In this document: one piece after another, positions 8,541 through 18,229 of the stretch | Numbering within the stretch: position 1 is the first letter of the stretch | Layout: every line of letters starts with the position of its first letter | Assembly: GCF_032594355.1 (NCBI RefSeq) | Contig: NZ_CP131061.1 | Coordinates: 1,054,001-1,118,000, forward strand | From: Methanolapillus ohkumae | GTDB taxonomy: Archaea > Halobacteriota > Methanosarcinia > Methanosarcinales > Methanosarcinaceae | Direction: 5' to 3' | DNA length: 64,000 nt | Position numbers and translations under genes: made by a program | Notes under the pieces: model-generated | What the model was told of the DNA's origin: nothing | Databases searched by the model: none | Seen by the model: only the letters and a program-made list of their open reading frames with translations

Positions 8541-9359
8541 ATGGCTTCCAAAAAAAAGGATGTGACGGCGGAAGAAATAATTTCGGAAATGGAAAAAGAT
8601 GCCGATCCAATAAAAGCGGTTCATCATCAACGTTTTTTCAGAACCGGACCCGGTGAATACGGAGAAGGCGACACTTTTATCGGGATTATTGTTCCCAAAG
8701 TCCGGGCCGCGGCAAAATCCTATTACAAAGACATCCGCTTCTCAGAGCTTGAAATACTTCTGACGTCGCCCGTTCATGAATTCCGGCAGGCGGCTCTTTT
8801 CATGATGGTGGAGAAGTATAACGCGGCTGAGCGGATGGAAAACACAAAAACAGATGCAACAGATGATGCAAAAATCAAAAAAGAAGCTGCCCGGGAAAAA
8901 AAAGAAATTGTGGCGCTTTACCTGGATCATTTGAAATACGTCAACAATTGGGATTTGGTCGACGGCTCCGCATCTTACATTTTAGGGAATTGGTTTTTAA
9001 AAACAGACCCGAAAAACCTGGGAAAAGAGACAATTTCAAAATTGTCCAAGTCCGATGATTTGTGGGAAAATCGGATTTCCATCCTAACAACGCATGCCTT
9101 TATCAAAGCCGGAATCTTCCAACCGACTTTGAAATTATGCGATTGCTTTTTGGACAGCGGGGAGAATTTGATTCACAAAGCCACCGGTTGGATGCTTCGG
9201 GAAATTGGTAAAAAGGATGAGGCGGTTTTAAAAAAATATTTGGATGAAAACGCGGCATTAATGCCCAGAACCATGTTGCGCTATTCGATTGAAAAACTGA
9301 GTCCGGAAGACAAGAAAAAATACATGGACGCGAAAAACAACAAAAAGAAAAAAGATTAA
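8541..9359 (+). CDS. DNA alkylation repair protein, AlkD-like
   Basis: A 272-residue HEAT-repeat protein of the AlkC/AlkD family, glycosylases that remove N3- and N7-alkylated purines. Characteristic pieces are FFRTGPGEYGEGDTFIGI and VRAAAK near the N-terminus, and NNWDLVDGSASYILG in the middle, carrying the Trp and Asp expected of the DNA-binding groove. A Lys/Asp-rich insertion of about 25 residues follows the second helical repeat. The start at 8541 has AAGGG 8 nt upstream; an ATG at 8523 overlaps the ogt stop codon as ATGA and is the alternative. The position directly after ogt fits a joint role in alkylation damage. Confidence 0.88.
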   Translation: MASKKKDVTAEEIISEMEKDADPIKAVHHQRFFRTGPGEYGEGDTFIGIIVPKVRAAAKSYYKDIRFSELEILLTSPVHEFRQAALFMMVEKYNAAERMENTKTDATDDAKIKKEAAREKKEIVALYLDHLKYVNNWDLVDGSASYILGNWFLKTDPKNLGKETISKLSKSDDLWENRISILTTHAFIKAGIFQPTLKLCDCFLDSGENLIHKATGWMLREIGKKDEAVLKKYLDENAALMPRTMLRYSIEKLSPEDKKKYMDAKNNKKKKD

Positions 9360-9377
9360 TAAAAAAGATAAAAGAGA

Positions 9378-9451
9378 TGGGCCCGCTGAGATTCGAACTC
9401 AGGACCTCCGCCATGTGAAAGCGACGTCATAACCGGCTAGACCACGAGCCC
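9378..9451 (-). tRNA. tRNA-Val (CAC)
   Basis: On the minus strand the sequence folds into a full cloverleaf. The 7-bp acceptor stem GGGCTCG/CGGGCCC has discriminator A, and the T arm holds GTTCGAATC. The anticodon stem TCGCT/GGCGG contains two T-G pairs, and the seven-base loop TTCACAT gives anticodon CAC. The 3' CCA is not encoded. Confidence 0.93.
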
Positions 9452-9532
9452 GCCTACCTCTTTTCTTTTGGTGTAAATATTCCTTTTTGTATAAAACTAT
9501 GTTGCATACGAAAAGAAATGAAATGTTTCGGA

Positions 9533-9606
9533 TGGGCCCGCTGAGATTCGAACTCAGGACCTTCGCCATGTAAAGGCGACGTCATAACCGGCTAGACCAC
9601 GAGCCC
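9533..9606 (-). tRNA. tRNA-Val (TAC)
   Basis: A close copy of the neighbouring tRNA on the same strand, about 80 bp away. The anticodon stem is TCGCC/GGCGA with loop TTTACAT, giving anticodon TAC. Acceptor and T arms are identical to the first copy, so the two isoacceptors probably arose by tandem duplication. CCA is not encoded. Confidence 0.93.
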
Positions 9607-9755
9607 TTCCTTGTGAAAGTGAAAAATAGAAAACTTACTATAAATATCTTTTTCTCATAAATATTATTATCCAATATCAAAAAACATAAAAATTGTGATG
9701 ACAAAAACCGCGGACCGATTTTTGTTTGGAGTTGAGTCCGGTTATCTTTTCGGGG

Positions 9756-11192
9756 TTATCTTTTCCAAAATTCCGAGGTGAACAGCAACAAAACGGTATA
9801 GAGTTCCATACGTCCGATCCACATATTGGCGATGAGAATGATTCGGGAAAGCGGTGGCAAGACGCTGAAATTATCTAAGGGTCCGATCATCCCAAAACTT
9901 GGACCGACATTTCCAAGCGTCGTGATGGAAGACGTGACCGACGTTACAATATCAAGTCCCAAAATGCTGAGAAGAACGGAACTGATAATGAAAACAAACA
10001 AATAAAGTACCATGAATGACAAAACGGAATGGACAACATCTTCCGACAAGCTTTTTCCGTTGTATTTAATCGGTTTGACCGCGCTCGGATGCAAAACTTT
10101 AAAAATATCGCGGCGGGCGTGCCGGACAAAAATCAGCCACCGGACAATCGTCGGACCACCGGCGGTGGACCCCGAACATGCGCCGGTAAACATCGCAAGC
10201 AAAAGAATCATTTTGGCGGAATCCCCCCAAAGATTGTAATCAATACTGGAAAAGCCGGTTGTCGTCATAAGAGATGCAATTTGAAACGACGCATAGCGGA
10301 AAGATTCCAAGATGCCGTAATCCATATCCCGGATGAGAAGAATGGATAAAAACCCGACAATAATTGCGAAAAACAAAATATAAGCTTTAAATTCCTCATC
10401 CCGAATCAGCGATTTGACATTTTTCGTAAGCGCCTTATGGATGAGCGCAAAGTTGGTTCCGGCAATCAGCATAAAAATTGTCAAAACAATCTCGATTTTA
10501 TGATTGGAAAAAATAATGATGCTGGAATTGTAAGGCGAAAAACCGCCGCTGGCCATGGTGGAAAAAGAATGAACGAGCGCATCGTAAAAGGACATTTTCA
10601 TGACCAAAAGAAGAACAACCAAAATGACGGTCAACCCGATGTAAAGACCCCACAAAATTTTGGCGGTGTTGCTGATTTTCGGACTGATTTTATCTTCGGT
10701 CGGCCCGGAGAATTCCGTTTTGTAAAGCTGGCGTCCGCGCATATTGACTTTGGGAATGACCGCGATGAAAAGCGCGATAATTCCAAGACCGCCAAGCCAT
10801 TGGGTAAAACTGCGCCAAAAAAGAAGACTTCGGGAATAAGATTCAATATCCGTCAAGATGGTGGCGCCAGTGGTTGTTATGCCCGACATGGATTCAAAAA
10901 AAGCGTTGATCGGAGAGAGACCTTCAAATAAAAAGGGAATCGCACAAAAAATCGCACAAAAAAACCAGCTAAAAGCAATGACGGCGTAACTTTCCCGAAT
11001 TACCCATTCGTCATTATTGGGTTTTGAGAAGTGGTTCAGCATAAAACCAATGACCGCCGCCGCAAACATTGAAACAAAAAACGGAAGGAGCGGTTCCTGA
11101 TAATAAACGGCAACAAGAAGCGGTATGAGTTGAACCCCGGCCAAAATCAACAGAACTTTGCCGAGAATGGAAAAAACGTTATTAAAATTCAT
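9756..11192 (-). CDS. trkH: Trk potassium uptake system, membrane subunit TrkH
   Basis: A 478-residue integral membrane protein of the TrkH/KtrB superfamily, which moves K+ through four fused membrane-pore-membrane repeats. About ten hydrophobic segments are visible. Selectivity-filter-like loops include SGITTTGATI, MASGGFSPYN, TTTGFSSIDY and TTLGNVGPSF, and GACSGSTAGGPTIVRW is typical of the family. It follows trkA on the same strand 80 bp downstream, so channel and gating ring are probably made from one transcript. Confidence 0.93.
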   Translation of the reverse strand: MNFNNVFSILGKVLLILAGVQLIPLLVAVYYQEPLLPFFVSMFAAAVIGFMLNHFSKPNNDEWVIRESYAVIAFSWFFCAIFCAIPFLFEGLSPINAFFESMSGITTTGATILTDIESYSRSLLFWRSFTQWLGGLGIIALFIAVIPKVNMRGRQLYKTEFSGPTEDKISPKISNTAKILWGLYIGLTVILVVLLLVMKMSFYDALVHSFSTMASGGFSPYNSSIIIFSNHKIEIVLTIFMLIAGTNFALIHKALTKNVKSLIRDEEFKAYILFFAIIVGFLSILLIRDMDYGILESFRYASFQIASLMTTTGFSSIDYNLWGDSAKMILLLAMFTGACSGSTAGGPTIVRWLIFVRHARRDIFKVLHPSAVKPIKYNGKSLSEDVVHSVLSFMVLYLFVFIISSVLLSILGLDIVTSVTSSITTLGNVGPSFGMIGPLDNFSVLPPLSRIILIANMWIGRMELYTVLLLFTSEFWKR

Positions 11193-11272
11193 TGTACCGT
11201 CGCCGATTGTTTAAATAAAATTATTATGTCATTTGAAAAATTGTTGCGATAATTGTTGATAATTGCTTGATG

Positions 11273-12619
11273 TTATTTGAATAAATTATTCAATTTGGAA
11301 TAAGCTGCCGGTTTTGAAAATAGAATGACCCGGTCTTCCGGTTGAATGATTGTGTTTCCGTTGGGGACAATGAGTTCTTTGCCGCGGACAATCATACTGA
11401 TAATAGCATCCGCGGGAAAATCCAAGTCCCGAAGAGGCTTTCCGACGATGTTGGATTTTTCGGTTGCATGATATTCCAAAACTTCAGATTTGGCTTGTGG
11501 TACCGCCCGAAGCGTTTCAATTCCGGTTCCGGCCGTCAGGCGCAACACTTCGTTGACGGTTGCGTTTCTGGTGCTGAGCGCAATGTCGACGCCAACCATT
11601 TCAAAAACAGGAATGTAATCCGGATGACTTGTCCGGGCAATGACTTTTTGAGCGCCGAAATGTTTGGCCATGAGACCGCATAGCAGATTTTTCTCATCGC
11701 TGTCGGTGACGGCGACCACCACATCGGAATCCCCCGCGCTTTCCTCCCGAAGGAGATCAATGTCGGTCGCATCTCCTTTAAGAATGAGGGAATTTGGAAG
11801 CATATCTACAATCTCAAGGCAACGGTCTTCGTTTTGCTCGATAATTTTCAAATCCACATTGGGATCTTTGTCAATCAGATTGGCCAAATACAAGCCAACA
11901 TCACCGCAGCCGATCAACAATATTTTTTTCCGTTTTTTCTTTTTGTCGGATTCCGGATCTTCCGGCGCAAAACAAGATTGAATGAAGTCAATATCTTCGG
12001 TTTTACAGATAATGATTGCGTTGTCCCCGGGCATCAAAAAACTGTCGCCGTTGGGGATAATCACATCGCTTTGACGCATCAGCGCGCTGACAATGCAATT
12101 TTTGGAAATATCGAGTTCTTTGAAAGGTTTTCCAATCAGCGGGTTGTTTTCGGAAATTAAAAAAACGACCATTTCTACTTTTCCGTCCGCGAAAAGCTCG
12201 GCGTCGACGGCACCGCGCAAATACAAGAGTTCTGCAATTTCAGATGCGAGCGATAGTTCCGGGCAGACCATGACATCAATGCCGACTTCCGTTCGAGAGG
12301 AAATCGGTTTTTTGATGTAATCGGGATTGCTGACACGTGCGATTGTTTTGGCTTTTCCTTTGGAGACCGCTTTCGCGCCAAGGCAAGCTAAAATATTGAT
12401 TTCGTCATTGTTGCTGACGGCAACAAACAAGTCAAACGCCGGCAGCTTTTTGATTAAATCGACATTTGCGCCATTTCCAACCACAACACCGACATCTAAT
12501 TCATTTGCGCGCGCGGCTCGGTCCGAGTCTTTGTCAACAACAATCACGTCATTTTTTTCCGACATGATTTTGGCGATGTTGTAACCGACTTCACCGGCTC
12601 CGACAACAATCACTTTCAA
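11273..12619 (-). CDS. trkA: Trk potassium uptake regulator TrkA
   Basis: A 448-residue cytoplasmic protein with two tandem RCK units, each a Rossmann NAD-binding domain followed by a TrkA-C domain. The nucleotide motifs are VVGAGEVGYNIA at residue 4 and LIGCGDVGLYLA near residue 235, each followed by an acidic residue at the end of the next strand (VVDKD, IIEQN). It would form the ring that gates TrkH. The start is a TTG with AAGGTG 8 nt upstream. It lies immediately upstream of trkH. Confidence 0.93.
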   Translation of the reverse strand: MKVIVVGAGEVGYNIAKIMSEKNDVIVVDKDSDRAARANELDVGVVVGNGANVDLIKKLPAFDLFVAVSNNDEINILACLGAKAVSKGKAKTIARVSNPDYIKKPISSRTEVGIDVMVCPELSLASEIAELLYLRGAVDAELFADGKVEMVVFLISENNPLIGKPFKELDISKNCIVSALMRQSDVIIPNGDSFLMPGDNAIIICKTEDIDFIQSCFAPEDPESDKKKKRKKILLIGCGDVGLYLANLIDKDPNVDLKIIEQNEDRCLEIVDMLPNSLILKGDATDIDLLREESAGDSDVVVAVTDSDEKNLLCGLMAKHFGAQKVIARTSHPDYIPVFEMVGVDIALSTRNATVNEVLRLTAGTGIETLRAVPQAKSEVLEYHATEKSNIVGKPLRDLDFPADAIISMIVRGKELIVPNGNTIIQPEDRVILFSKPAAYSKLNNLFK

Positions 12620-12715
12620 ATTAACACCTTTTGTATCTGTTTTTTATTAAAAAGAACGCAGAACATGAACCAAATATCACAAACAATATCACGACAATGC
12701 TTGAATATATTGCTC

Positions 12716-12729
12716 GAATATATATAACT
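12716..12729 (+). promoter_or_regulatory. TATA box upstream of the uracil-DNA glycosylase gene
   Basis: GAATATATATAACT lies about 20-34 nt before the ATG at 12750, which suggests a near-leaderless transcript. Confidence 0.45.
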
Positions 12730-12749
12730 TAATCACCTAATCAGGCAAT

Positions 12750-13463
12750 ATGAACCTTTCGCCTGTTGACAAAGACGATTTTGAGAAAAAAAAGCACAAA
12801 AACGATAGTGGAAAAATGAACAGATCCTTAAATGACTGGGTCCATGAAAAGCCGGATACGAAACAGAGTGAAAAGCCGGATACGAAACAGAATGAAAAAC
12901 CGGATGTAAATACAAAAGAAACAATAATGGAAACGTTTCCCGGCATTGAAAAACTTATCTTGGATTGCAAGCGCTGTGATTTGCACAAAACGGTGACCAA
13001 CAAAGTCATTTCAAAGGGATCGACGCATCCTAAAGTTGTTTTTATCGGCGAGGCGCCTGGGAAAAATGAAGATGAGACCGGTATTCCTTTTTGCGGGCGG
13101 GCGGGAAAGCTTTTGGACAAAATGATTGATTACATGAAACTCAAAGAGGAGGATTGGGCAGTCATTAATACGATTAAGTGCCGGCCGCCGGAAAATCGGA
13201 CGCCGACCGTAAAAGAAATAGAGATTTGCCGTCCGTTTTTGACGGCACAGCTGAATTTAATGAATCCGGCCGTGATTATTTTGCTTGGAAATACCGCGGA
13301 AAAAGCATTTGGAGAAAGTGCCGGCTGGGGAGAAGTCAAAAAGACAAAAGACGGCAAAAATATTTTAAAAATATTCCATCCGGCCGCCATGATTTACAAA
13401 CGGGAACGCGAACAAGAGCAATATGCATTTTTGGACAAATACAAATATTTGTGGGCAGATTAA
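12750..13463 (+). CDS. Uracil-DNA glycosylase, family 4
   Basis: A 237-residue iron-sulfur uracil-DNA glycosylase that excises uracil formed by cytosine deamination. The catalytic region GEAPGKNEDETGIPFCGRAG and the C-terminal HPAAM motif are clear. The cysteines for the 4Fe-4S cluster are in CKRCDL, KCRPP and CRPF. The first 60 residues are an unusual charged extension. It contains a short tandem repeat, EKPDTKQ-S-EKPDTKQ-N-EKPD, so translation may begin at a later ATG (for example 12817). The gene stands between divergent trkA and the convergent nuclease gene. Confidence 0.9.
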   Translation: MNLSPVDKDDFEKKKHKNDSGKMNRSLNDWVHEKPDTKQSEKPDTKQNEKPDVNTKETIMETFPGIEKLILDCKRCDLHKTVTNKVISKGSTHPKVVFIGEAPGKNEDETGIPFCGRAGKLLDKMIDYMKLKEEDWAVINTIKCRPPENRTPTVKEIEICRPFLTAQLNLMNPAVIILLGNTAEKAFGESAGWGEVKKTKDGKNILKIFHPAAMIYKREREQEQYAFLDKYKYLWAD

Positions 13464-13504
13464 GCCAACTCAATCCATTTTTTCTTTTTTTCATGATTTT
13501 TATT

Positions 13505-13562
13505 CAATTATTTTTTTCAATTATTTTTTTCAATTATTTTTTTCAATTATTTTTTTCAATTT
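13505..13562. repeat. 13-bp tandem repeat
   Basis: The unit CAATTATTTTTTT repeats about 4.5 times between the convergent glycosylase and nuclease genes. Confidence 0.9.
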
Positions 13563-13594
13563 TATTCATTTTTTTTCTGTTTCATATTTCAGGT

Positions 13595-14977
13595 TCAAAT
13601 AGAGAAACGGTTGCCGATTTCCGGTGCGTACGCGTCCACGCCGACATTTTCAATAATCCATTCGGCAAATCCGGGCGTGTCATCCCCATGAATGCAAAAG
13701 ACTTTTTCCACCCCGTTTTTGCAAAAACTTTTTGTGAATTTTTTTAAGTCCGAATCGCCGGAATGTGCGGAAAAGTCATACCGTTCTACTTGCATGCTCA
13801 GGCGGTGAATTCGGCCATCCTTTTCAAATGATTTGGATTCTAAAATCCGGCGCCCGTTTGTTCCTTCCGCCTGAAAGCCGGTTAGCATCAATCGGGAACG
13901 CGGGTCATTTTTTAATTTTTCCAAATAATAAAGCGCAGGTCCGCCTTCCAGCATGCCGGACGTGGTTAAAATGACGGAACCGTTCAGTGGCGCATGACGG
14001 ATGTGTTGATGGCTTGCGTATCCGCCGGAACCGCCGTTTTTTCTGCTGCTGCCACTGTTTCTGCCGGTTCCGCAATTTCCGGCATTGCCGCCGGGTTTTC
14101 CTTGCGGCGATAAGCAAATCGAATTTTGAAAAGCGGAGACGAGTTCTTTTTTGCTTTTGTTTTTCAGATAGTCCGGAAATTGAATCAGCCGGCTGTAAGC
14201 TTCAACACCCATTCCTTCGATGTAGGGAGAAATGCCGTATGCGTGAAGCAGCAAAAGGATTTCTTGCGTCCGCCCGATTGCAAAAGCCGGAATGAGCGCA
14301 CATCCGCCGCGATGGAGGGTGTCTAAGATGTCGTCGATAAACTTATTCTCCGTTTCGCCGCGTGGCGGATGGTCACGCCCGAAATAGGTACTTTCGATGA
14401 TCAGCGCATCCGCATGAGCCGCTTGTGTGGCTTTCCCGACCAGCCGAGTGTCCTGTTGATTCAGGTCGCCTGTATAATAAACACTTTTTTTAGAAAAACG
14501 GTCTTTTAAAAAAATGGAAACTGCTCCCGGAATATGTCCAGCGTCAAATGTGCGTGCCGTGTAATTCAAGGATGAATCGTAATCCGACAAATCTATCGCT
14601 TCACCCGGCCGGATTTCCACGGTTTGGCGAAACATTTGAATCAAATCGTCTTCAGAAAACGGACAAAACCCGCAAGCATCCCGTCCCCGGTCAGCTCGTG
14701 CGATTTTAAGGGTATCCTTGGCAAGCATTTCCGAAAGAGAACGTGTTGGCGGCGTCATAAAAAGAAGCGGAGATTTCCCATATCCGAAAAGTCCCGGAAC
14801 CGCCCCCGTGTGATCCAAATGCCCGTGAGAGACAAACACCGCTTTCGGGTCAACCGACCCTTCCGGGTATTCGGTCACCTCGCCGACTTGGATGCCGTAA
14901 TCCAAAAGAACGGCCCCGTCCACCAAAACAGCGGAACGGCCGACATCCCGGCATGCGCCTAAAAATTGAAGTTCCAT
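13595..14977 (-). CDS. Beta-CASP metallo-ribonuclease, CPSF-like (KH-less)
   Basis: A 460-residue metallo-beta-lactamase/beta-CASP protein related to the cleavage factor CPSF73. The metal motif SHGHLDHTG is near residue 50, followed by DAGHIPG, the beta-CASP insert, and the TTSGMLEGGP segment. The protein starts straight at the nuclease domain without KH domains, as in the archaeal aCPSF2 group, whose proposed roles are in RNA processing or decay. A glycine/asparagine/serine-rich insert (about residues 294-325) interrupts the beta-CASP part. GGGAGTG precedes the ATG. Endo- versus exonuclease action cannot be read from the sequence. Confidence 0.87.
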   Translation of the reverse strand: MELQFLGACRDVGRSAVLVDGAVLLDYGIQVGEVTEYPEGSVDPKAVFVSHGHLDHTGAVPGLFGYGKSPLLFMTPPTRSLSEMLAKDTLKIARADRGRDACGFCPFSEDDLIQMFRQTVEIRPGEAIDLSDYDSSLNYTARTFDAGHIPGAVSIFLKDRFSKKSVYYTGDLNQQDTRLVGKATQAAHADALIIESTYFGRDHPPRGETENKFIDDILDTLHRGGCALIPAFAIGRTQEILLLLHAYGISPYIEGMGVEAYSRLIQFPDYLKNKSKKELVSAFQNSICLSPQGKPGGNAGNCGTGRNSGSSRKNGGSGGYASHQHIRHAPLNGSVILTTSGMLEGGPALYYLEKLKNDPRSRLMLTGFQAEGTNGRRILESKSFEKDGRIHRLSMQVERYDFSAHSGDSDLKKFTKSFCKNGVEKVFCIHGDDTPGFAEWIIENVGVDAYAPEIGNRFSI

Positions 14978-15010
14978 AACACTCCCGAAAAATAAATCTG
15001 AGACAAAAAT

Positions 15011-15070
15011 AAAACAATATGAAATAAAACAATATGAAATAAAACAATATGAAATAAAACAATATGAAAT
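15011..15070. repeat. 15-bp tandem repeat
   Basis: Exactly four units of AAAACAATATGAAAT lie just upstream of the beta-CASP nuclease gene, where its promoter would be expected. Confidence 0.92.
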
Positions 15071-15132
15071 AAAATAAAAACATGTTTACAAAGTACGGTT
15101 TTCAGATAAGAATTGACTGCACTTTTATTTTT

Positions 15133-15430
15133 GAGCCGCCGCCGTCGCGCGTTATGGCACAAGTTTTTGAATTGTATTCAACAAAACCGACCGGACGGCT
15201 TTATTTATAAGTTTACAAATAAGGGCATCTGTTTTTTAGTTTATGGTTTTACAGTTTGCTGCGTCTGCTTGCAAATTATCACTTGCTGCTGCATTTTGCT
15301 AACAAATCCTTTCCGGATGAACAATCCGAGAAATTCGGACGCGGGTACGCGTCCGAATTTTCGGGATGGTTTTCCAAGAATAATTATTGTCGAAACTGCT
15401 GCTGAAAACTGTTGCTGAAAATTGTTGCTG
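15133..15430 (+). repeat. Composite intergenic repeat, copy B (most complete)
   Basis: The cap at 15133-15208 reads GCCGCCGCCGTCGCGCGTTA, then a TGGCAC, ACAAAACCGACCGG and TTTATTTAT core. A linker has repeated GTTTATGGTTTTACAG and TTTGCTGC words. A perfect-stem hairpin at 15324-15367 follows, then the right flank GGGATGGTTTTCCAAGAATAA and a few GCTGCTGAAA words up to the topA 3' end. It fills the 483-bp spacer between the nuclease gene and topA. No protein is encoded. Confidence 0.85.
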
Positions 15431-15460
15431 AAAATGATTTTCTGTCGCCAATGCCTTTAT

Positions 15461-17986
15461 TCAGCTGACGGACTCTTTCCATTTCTCAATATTTTTGGCA
15501 CTGATTCCTGTCTTTTTTGCCAATTTTTCCGTATCAGCAACTTTTAGATCATTGACCGTCTTGACCTTGGCTTCGTTTAACTTCTGCAATGAAACGTCAC
15601 CCAGTCCTTTGATGTCGGAAAGCTCCCGGACGGAAGATTCCGACGCCGGCTTTGATTTTGAAGAAGAACTTGATTTTTCGGCTTTTGCTGTTGTTTTTTG
15701 TGCGGTTTTTGAAAGAGAAGATTTTGCTGCGGTTTTTGCGGTTTTTACGGTTTTTGCCGTCCTCACCGACTTTGTGGCTTTTGCCGCCACCGCCACGTCC
15801 GCTGTTTCCGAAATCTCTGCCGCTTTTGCTTTTCTTTCTTTGTCCTTTTCCTTCTTCTCTTCCTTCTTTGCTCGCTCTTTCGCTTTTTTTGCGGCTTCCG
15901 AATAAGAAATGATGGTCTGGCCGTTCTTTTCCGCCTCTTCCTTTTGGCGCTCCCAATCATTTAAATTACAGACCGGACAGCCGAATTCCCAGGGGCGTTT
16001 CCCTTCGGTAATGATCTTAATTTTGGCAATTTTGTGCTCGTCACACATCTTATCGGTCACAACCACCTGACCGGTTCTCGGAAGCGGGAGAGAATAACTG
16101 CACTCCGGATAACCGCTGCAACCGATGAAACGGGAACCTTTTTTCGATTTCCGGATAATCAAATCAGAATCACAAAGCTGACACCGGCCAACGATTTTGT
16201 CTTCCAAAAGACCGGACTGAAGTGACTTTGCGATTTCCTCATGATTCTTTTCCAAATCCTTAAAAATATTGTCAAGCATCTCCCGAGATTCCGCCAACAC
16301 ATCGCTTTCCTTAATTTTTCCGTCCGAAATCTTATCCATATCCTCTTCCAGCTGCCGGGTCATGTCGGGTTTCACAATGGTGGGCGTGTACCGCTCAAGC
16401 GTGTCCACGACGGCATACGCCATTTTTGTCGGCTGAAGCGGATTTCCGTGAACATAATATCGGGAAACAAGTTTGTTGATAATGTCGGCACGTGTCGCTT
16501 TTGTACCGATTCCCATATCATCCATCATCCGGATGAGACGGCCTTGACCATACCGGCTTGGCGGCTGGGTTTCTTTTTCAAAGAGTTCCTTGTGCGTCAC
16601 GGAAAGGACATCCCCTTCCGCCATCGGCGGCAACAGGCGATCTTCCGGCTTATTGTACGGATAATACCAGCGCCAGCCTTCATTTTTTAAACGGGAACCG
16701 TTGACTTTGAAGTCCTCTTTGTTTTCCCCCTCATTGATATCGATTTCAATCCGGAGCGTATCCCATTCCGCCTCGCCCGCGAATGTCGCAAAAAAGCGGC
16801 GGACGACCAACTCATAAACTTTCCATTCATCTTCTTTGATGTCAGACCGCTTGGCCGGTGCCACCGGATGAATCGGCGGATGTGCCGGATCTTCCTTTTT
16901 TCCTTGCGTCGGCGTGAGCGTTTTTTGTTTCAGCAACTCTTTCGCGTAAGAATCAAATTCGGTACCGAGAAACATTTCAATCAAGGAACGAAGCTCCAAA
17001 CTTTCCGGATAAATCGTGCTGTCTGTTCTTGGATAAGACAAATAACCGGCTTCGTAAAGCGTCTGATACATGCGTTTGGCGTTGTTTACGGAAATCCCAA
17101 CCGCCGATGCCGCCACATAAAATTCGGTGGTGTTAAACGGAATCGGTGGATGTTCTTTTCGCTCTTTGGCTTCAACACTTGCGACTTTAGCCTTTCCGCC
17201 GACAATCACATTTTTAAAAATCCGGTCTGCCACTTCTTTTTCAAAGATTCGGTTCATATGGTATTCCGATACAAACGATTCTTTCTTTTGCGTCTCCAGT
17301 GTCGCTTCGATTTCCCAATAATCCACCGGAACAAACGCTTCCCGTTCTTTTTCGCGCTCGACGATCAAAGCCAATGTCGGGGATTGAACCCGGCCAACCG
17401 ATAAAAAGAGTTTTCCAAGGCGGCCGGCGCAAAGAGAAATATAACGTGTCAAAGAAGCGCCCCAGACCAAATCAATGACTTCTCGGGAGTGTCCGGCATC
17501 AGCCAAATTGAAATTGACGGTCGTCAGGTTTTCAAACGCGTGGGTGATGTCTTTAGGAGTAATGGCGCTGTAAAGCGCCCGATTGTATTTCACATTCGGA
17601 TTGACGGATTGAATCAGGGAAAGTGCTTCCACGCCAATGAGTTCTCCTTCCCGATCGTAGTCGGTGGCAATCGTGACCAAATCGGCATCTTTTCCAAGAA
17701 CTTTCAGCGCTGTCACAATTTTTTTGTTGGTGGTGGTCACGATGATGTTGGCATCAATCAAATCCCGGGCTTCATTTTTCTGCCAGTTATTATATTCCTT
17801 CGGAAAATCAATGCCGACAACATGCCCGGAAAGTCCCATTACAACTGTCCGCTCATGTTTTTTGTAGGAAAACTCATACGTCTCAATCCCAAGTTTTGGA
17901 TACCGTACTTTTTTGACTTTGTTTTCCGCCAAAATCGCCGCGATTCTTTTAGCCGCAGTTTCTTTTTCCGTAACAATCAGATACAA
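15461..17986 (-). CDS. topA: DNA topoisomerase I (type IA) with C-terminal helix-hairpin-helix domain
   Basis: An 841-residue type IA topoisomerase that relaxes negative supercoils by single-strand passage. The N-terminal TOPRIM domain has the EKETAAKRIA and TDYDREGELIG motifs. The catalytic tyrosine is in the GYLSYPRTDST segment (about residue 318). A C4 zinc ribbon (CQLCDSD, then CSGYPEC) follows near residue 610. After it comes a Lys/Ala/Ser-rich linker of about 100 residues, then a helix-hairpin-helix domain at the extreme C-terminus (LSDIKGLGDVSLQKLNEAKV). The start is TTG with CGGAG 8 nt upstream. The linker and HhH tail are additions to the usual archaeal enzyme. Confidence 0.93.
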   Translation of the reverse strand: MYLIVTEKETAAKRIAAILAENKVKKVRYPKLGIETYEFSYKKHERTVVMGLSGHVVGIDFPKEYNNWQKNEARDLIDANIIVTTTNKKIVTALKVLGKDADLVTIATDYDREGELIGVEALSLIQSVNPNVKYNRALYSAITPKDITHAFENLTTVNFNLADAGHSREVIDLVWGASLTRYISLCAGRLGKLFLSVGRVQSPTLALIVEREKEREAFVPVDYWEIEATLETQKKESFVSEYHMNRIFEKEVADRIFKNVIVGGKAKVASVEAKERKEHPPIPFNTTEFYVAASAVGISVNNAKRMYQTLYEAGYLSYPRTDSTIYPESLELRSLIEMFLGTEFDSYAKELLKQKTLTPTQGKKEDPAHPPIHPVAPAKRSDIKEDEWKVYELVVRRFFATFAGEAEWDTLRIEIDINEGENKEDFKVNGSRLKNEGWRWYYPYNKPEDRLLPPMAEGDVLSVTHKELFEKETQPPSRYGQGRLIRMMDDMGIGTKATRADIINKLVSRYYVHGNPLQPTKMAYAVVDTLERYTPTIVKPDMTRQLEEDMDKISDGKIKESDVLAESREMLDNIFKDLEKNHEEIAKSLQSGLLEDKIVGRCQLCDSDLIIRKSKKGSRFIGCSGYPECSYSLPLPRTGQVVVTDKMCDEHKIAKIKIITEGKRPWEFGCPVCNLNDWERQKEEAEKNGQTIISYSEAAKKAKERAKKEEKKEKDKERKAKAAEISETADVAVAAKATKSVRTAKTVKTAKTAAKSSLSKTAQKTTAKAEKSSSSSKSKPASESSVRELSDIKGLGDVSLQKLNEAKVKTVNDLKVADTEKLAKKTGISAKNIEKWKESVS

Positions 17987-18229
17987 ATTATAAACTCCGA
18001 TTTTGATGATTTGTTGATAAATTGTTGATAAATTATTTTAAGATGTTGATTTTGAAGATGTTGTGTTAATGTGAAACTGTGTTATTTATATTTTTGTCCG
18101 ATAAATTTCCAAAAAATTAAAAAAATAATCAGTATCCAGAAACTTTGTCATTTTTTCAAAATGTCCTCATGGGTGGCGAAAACATACGGTCTATCAAGAA
18201 ATTAAAAAAAATTAAGATGTATCAAAAGA

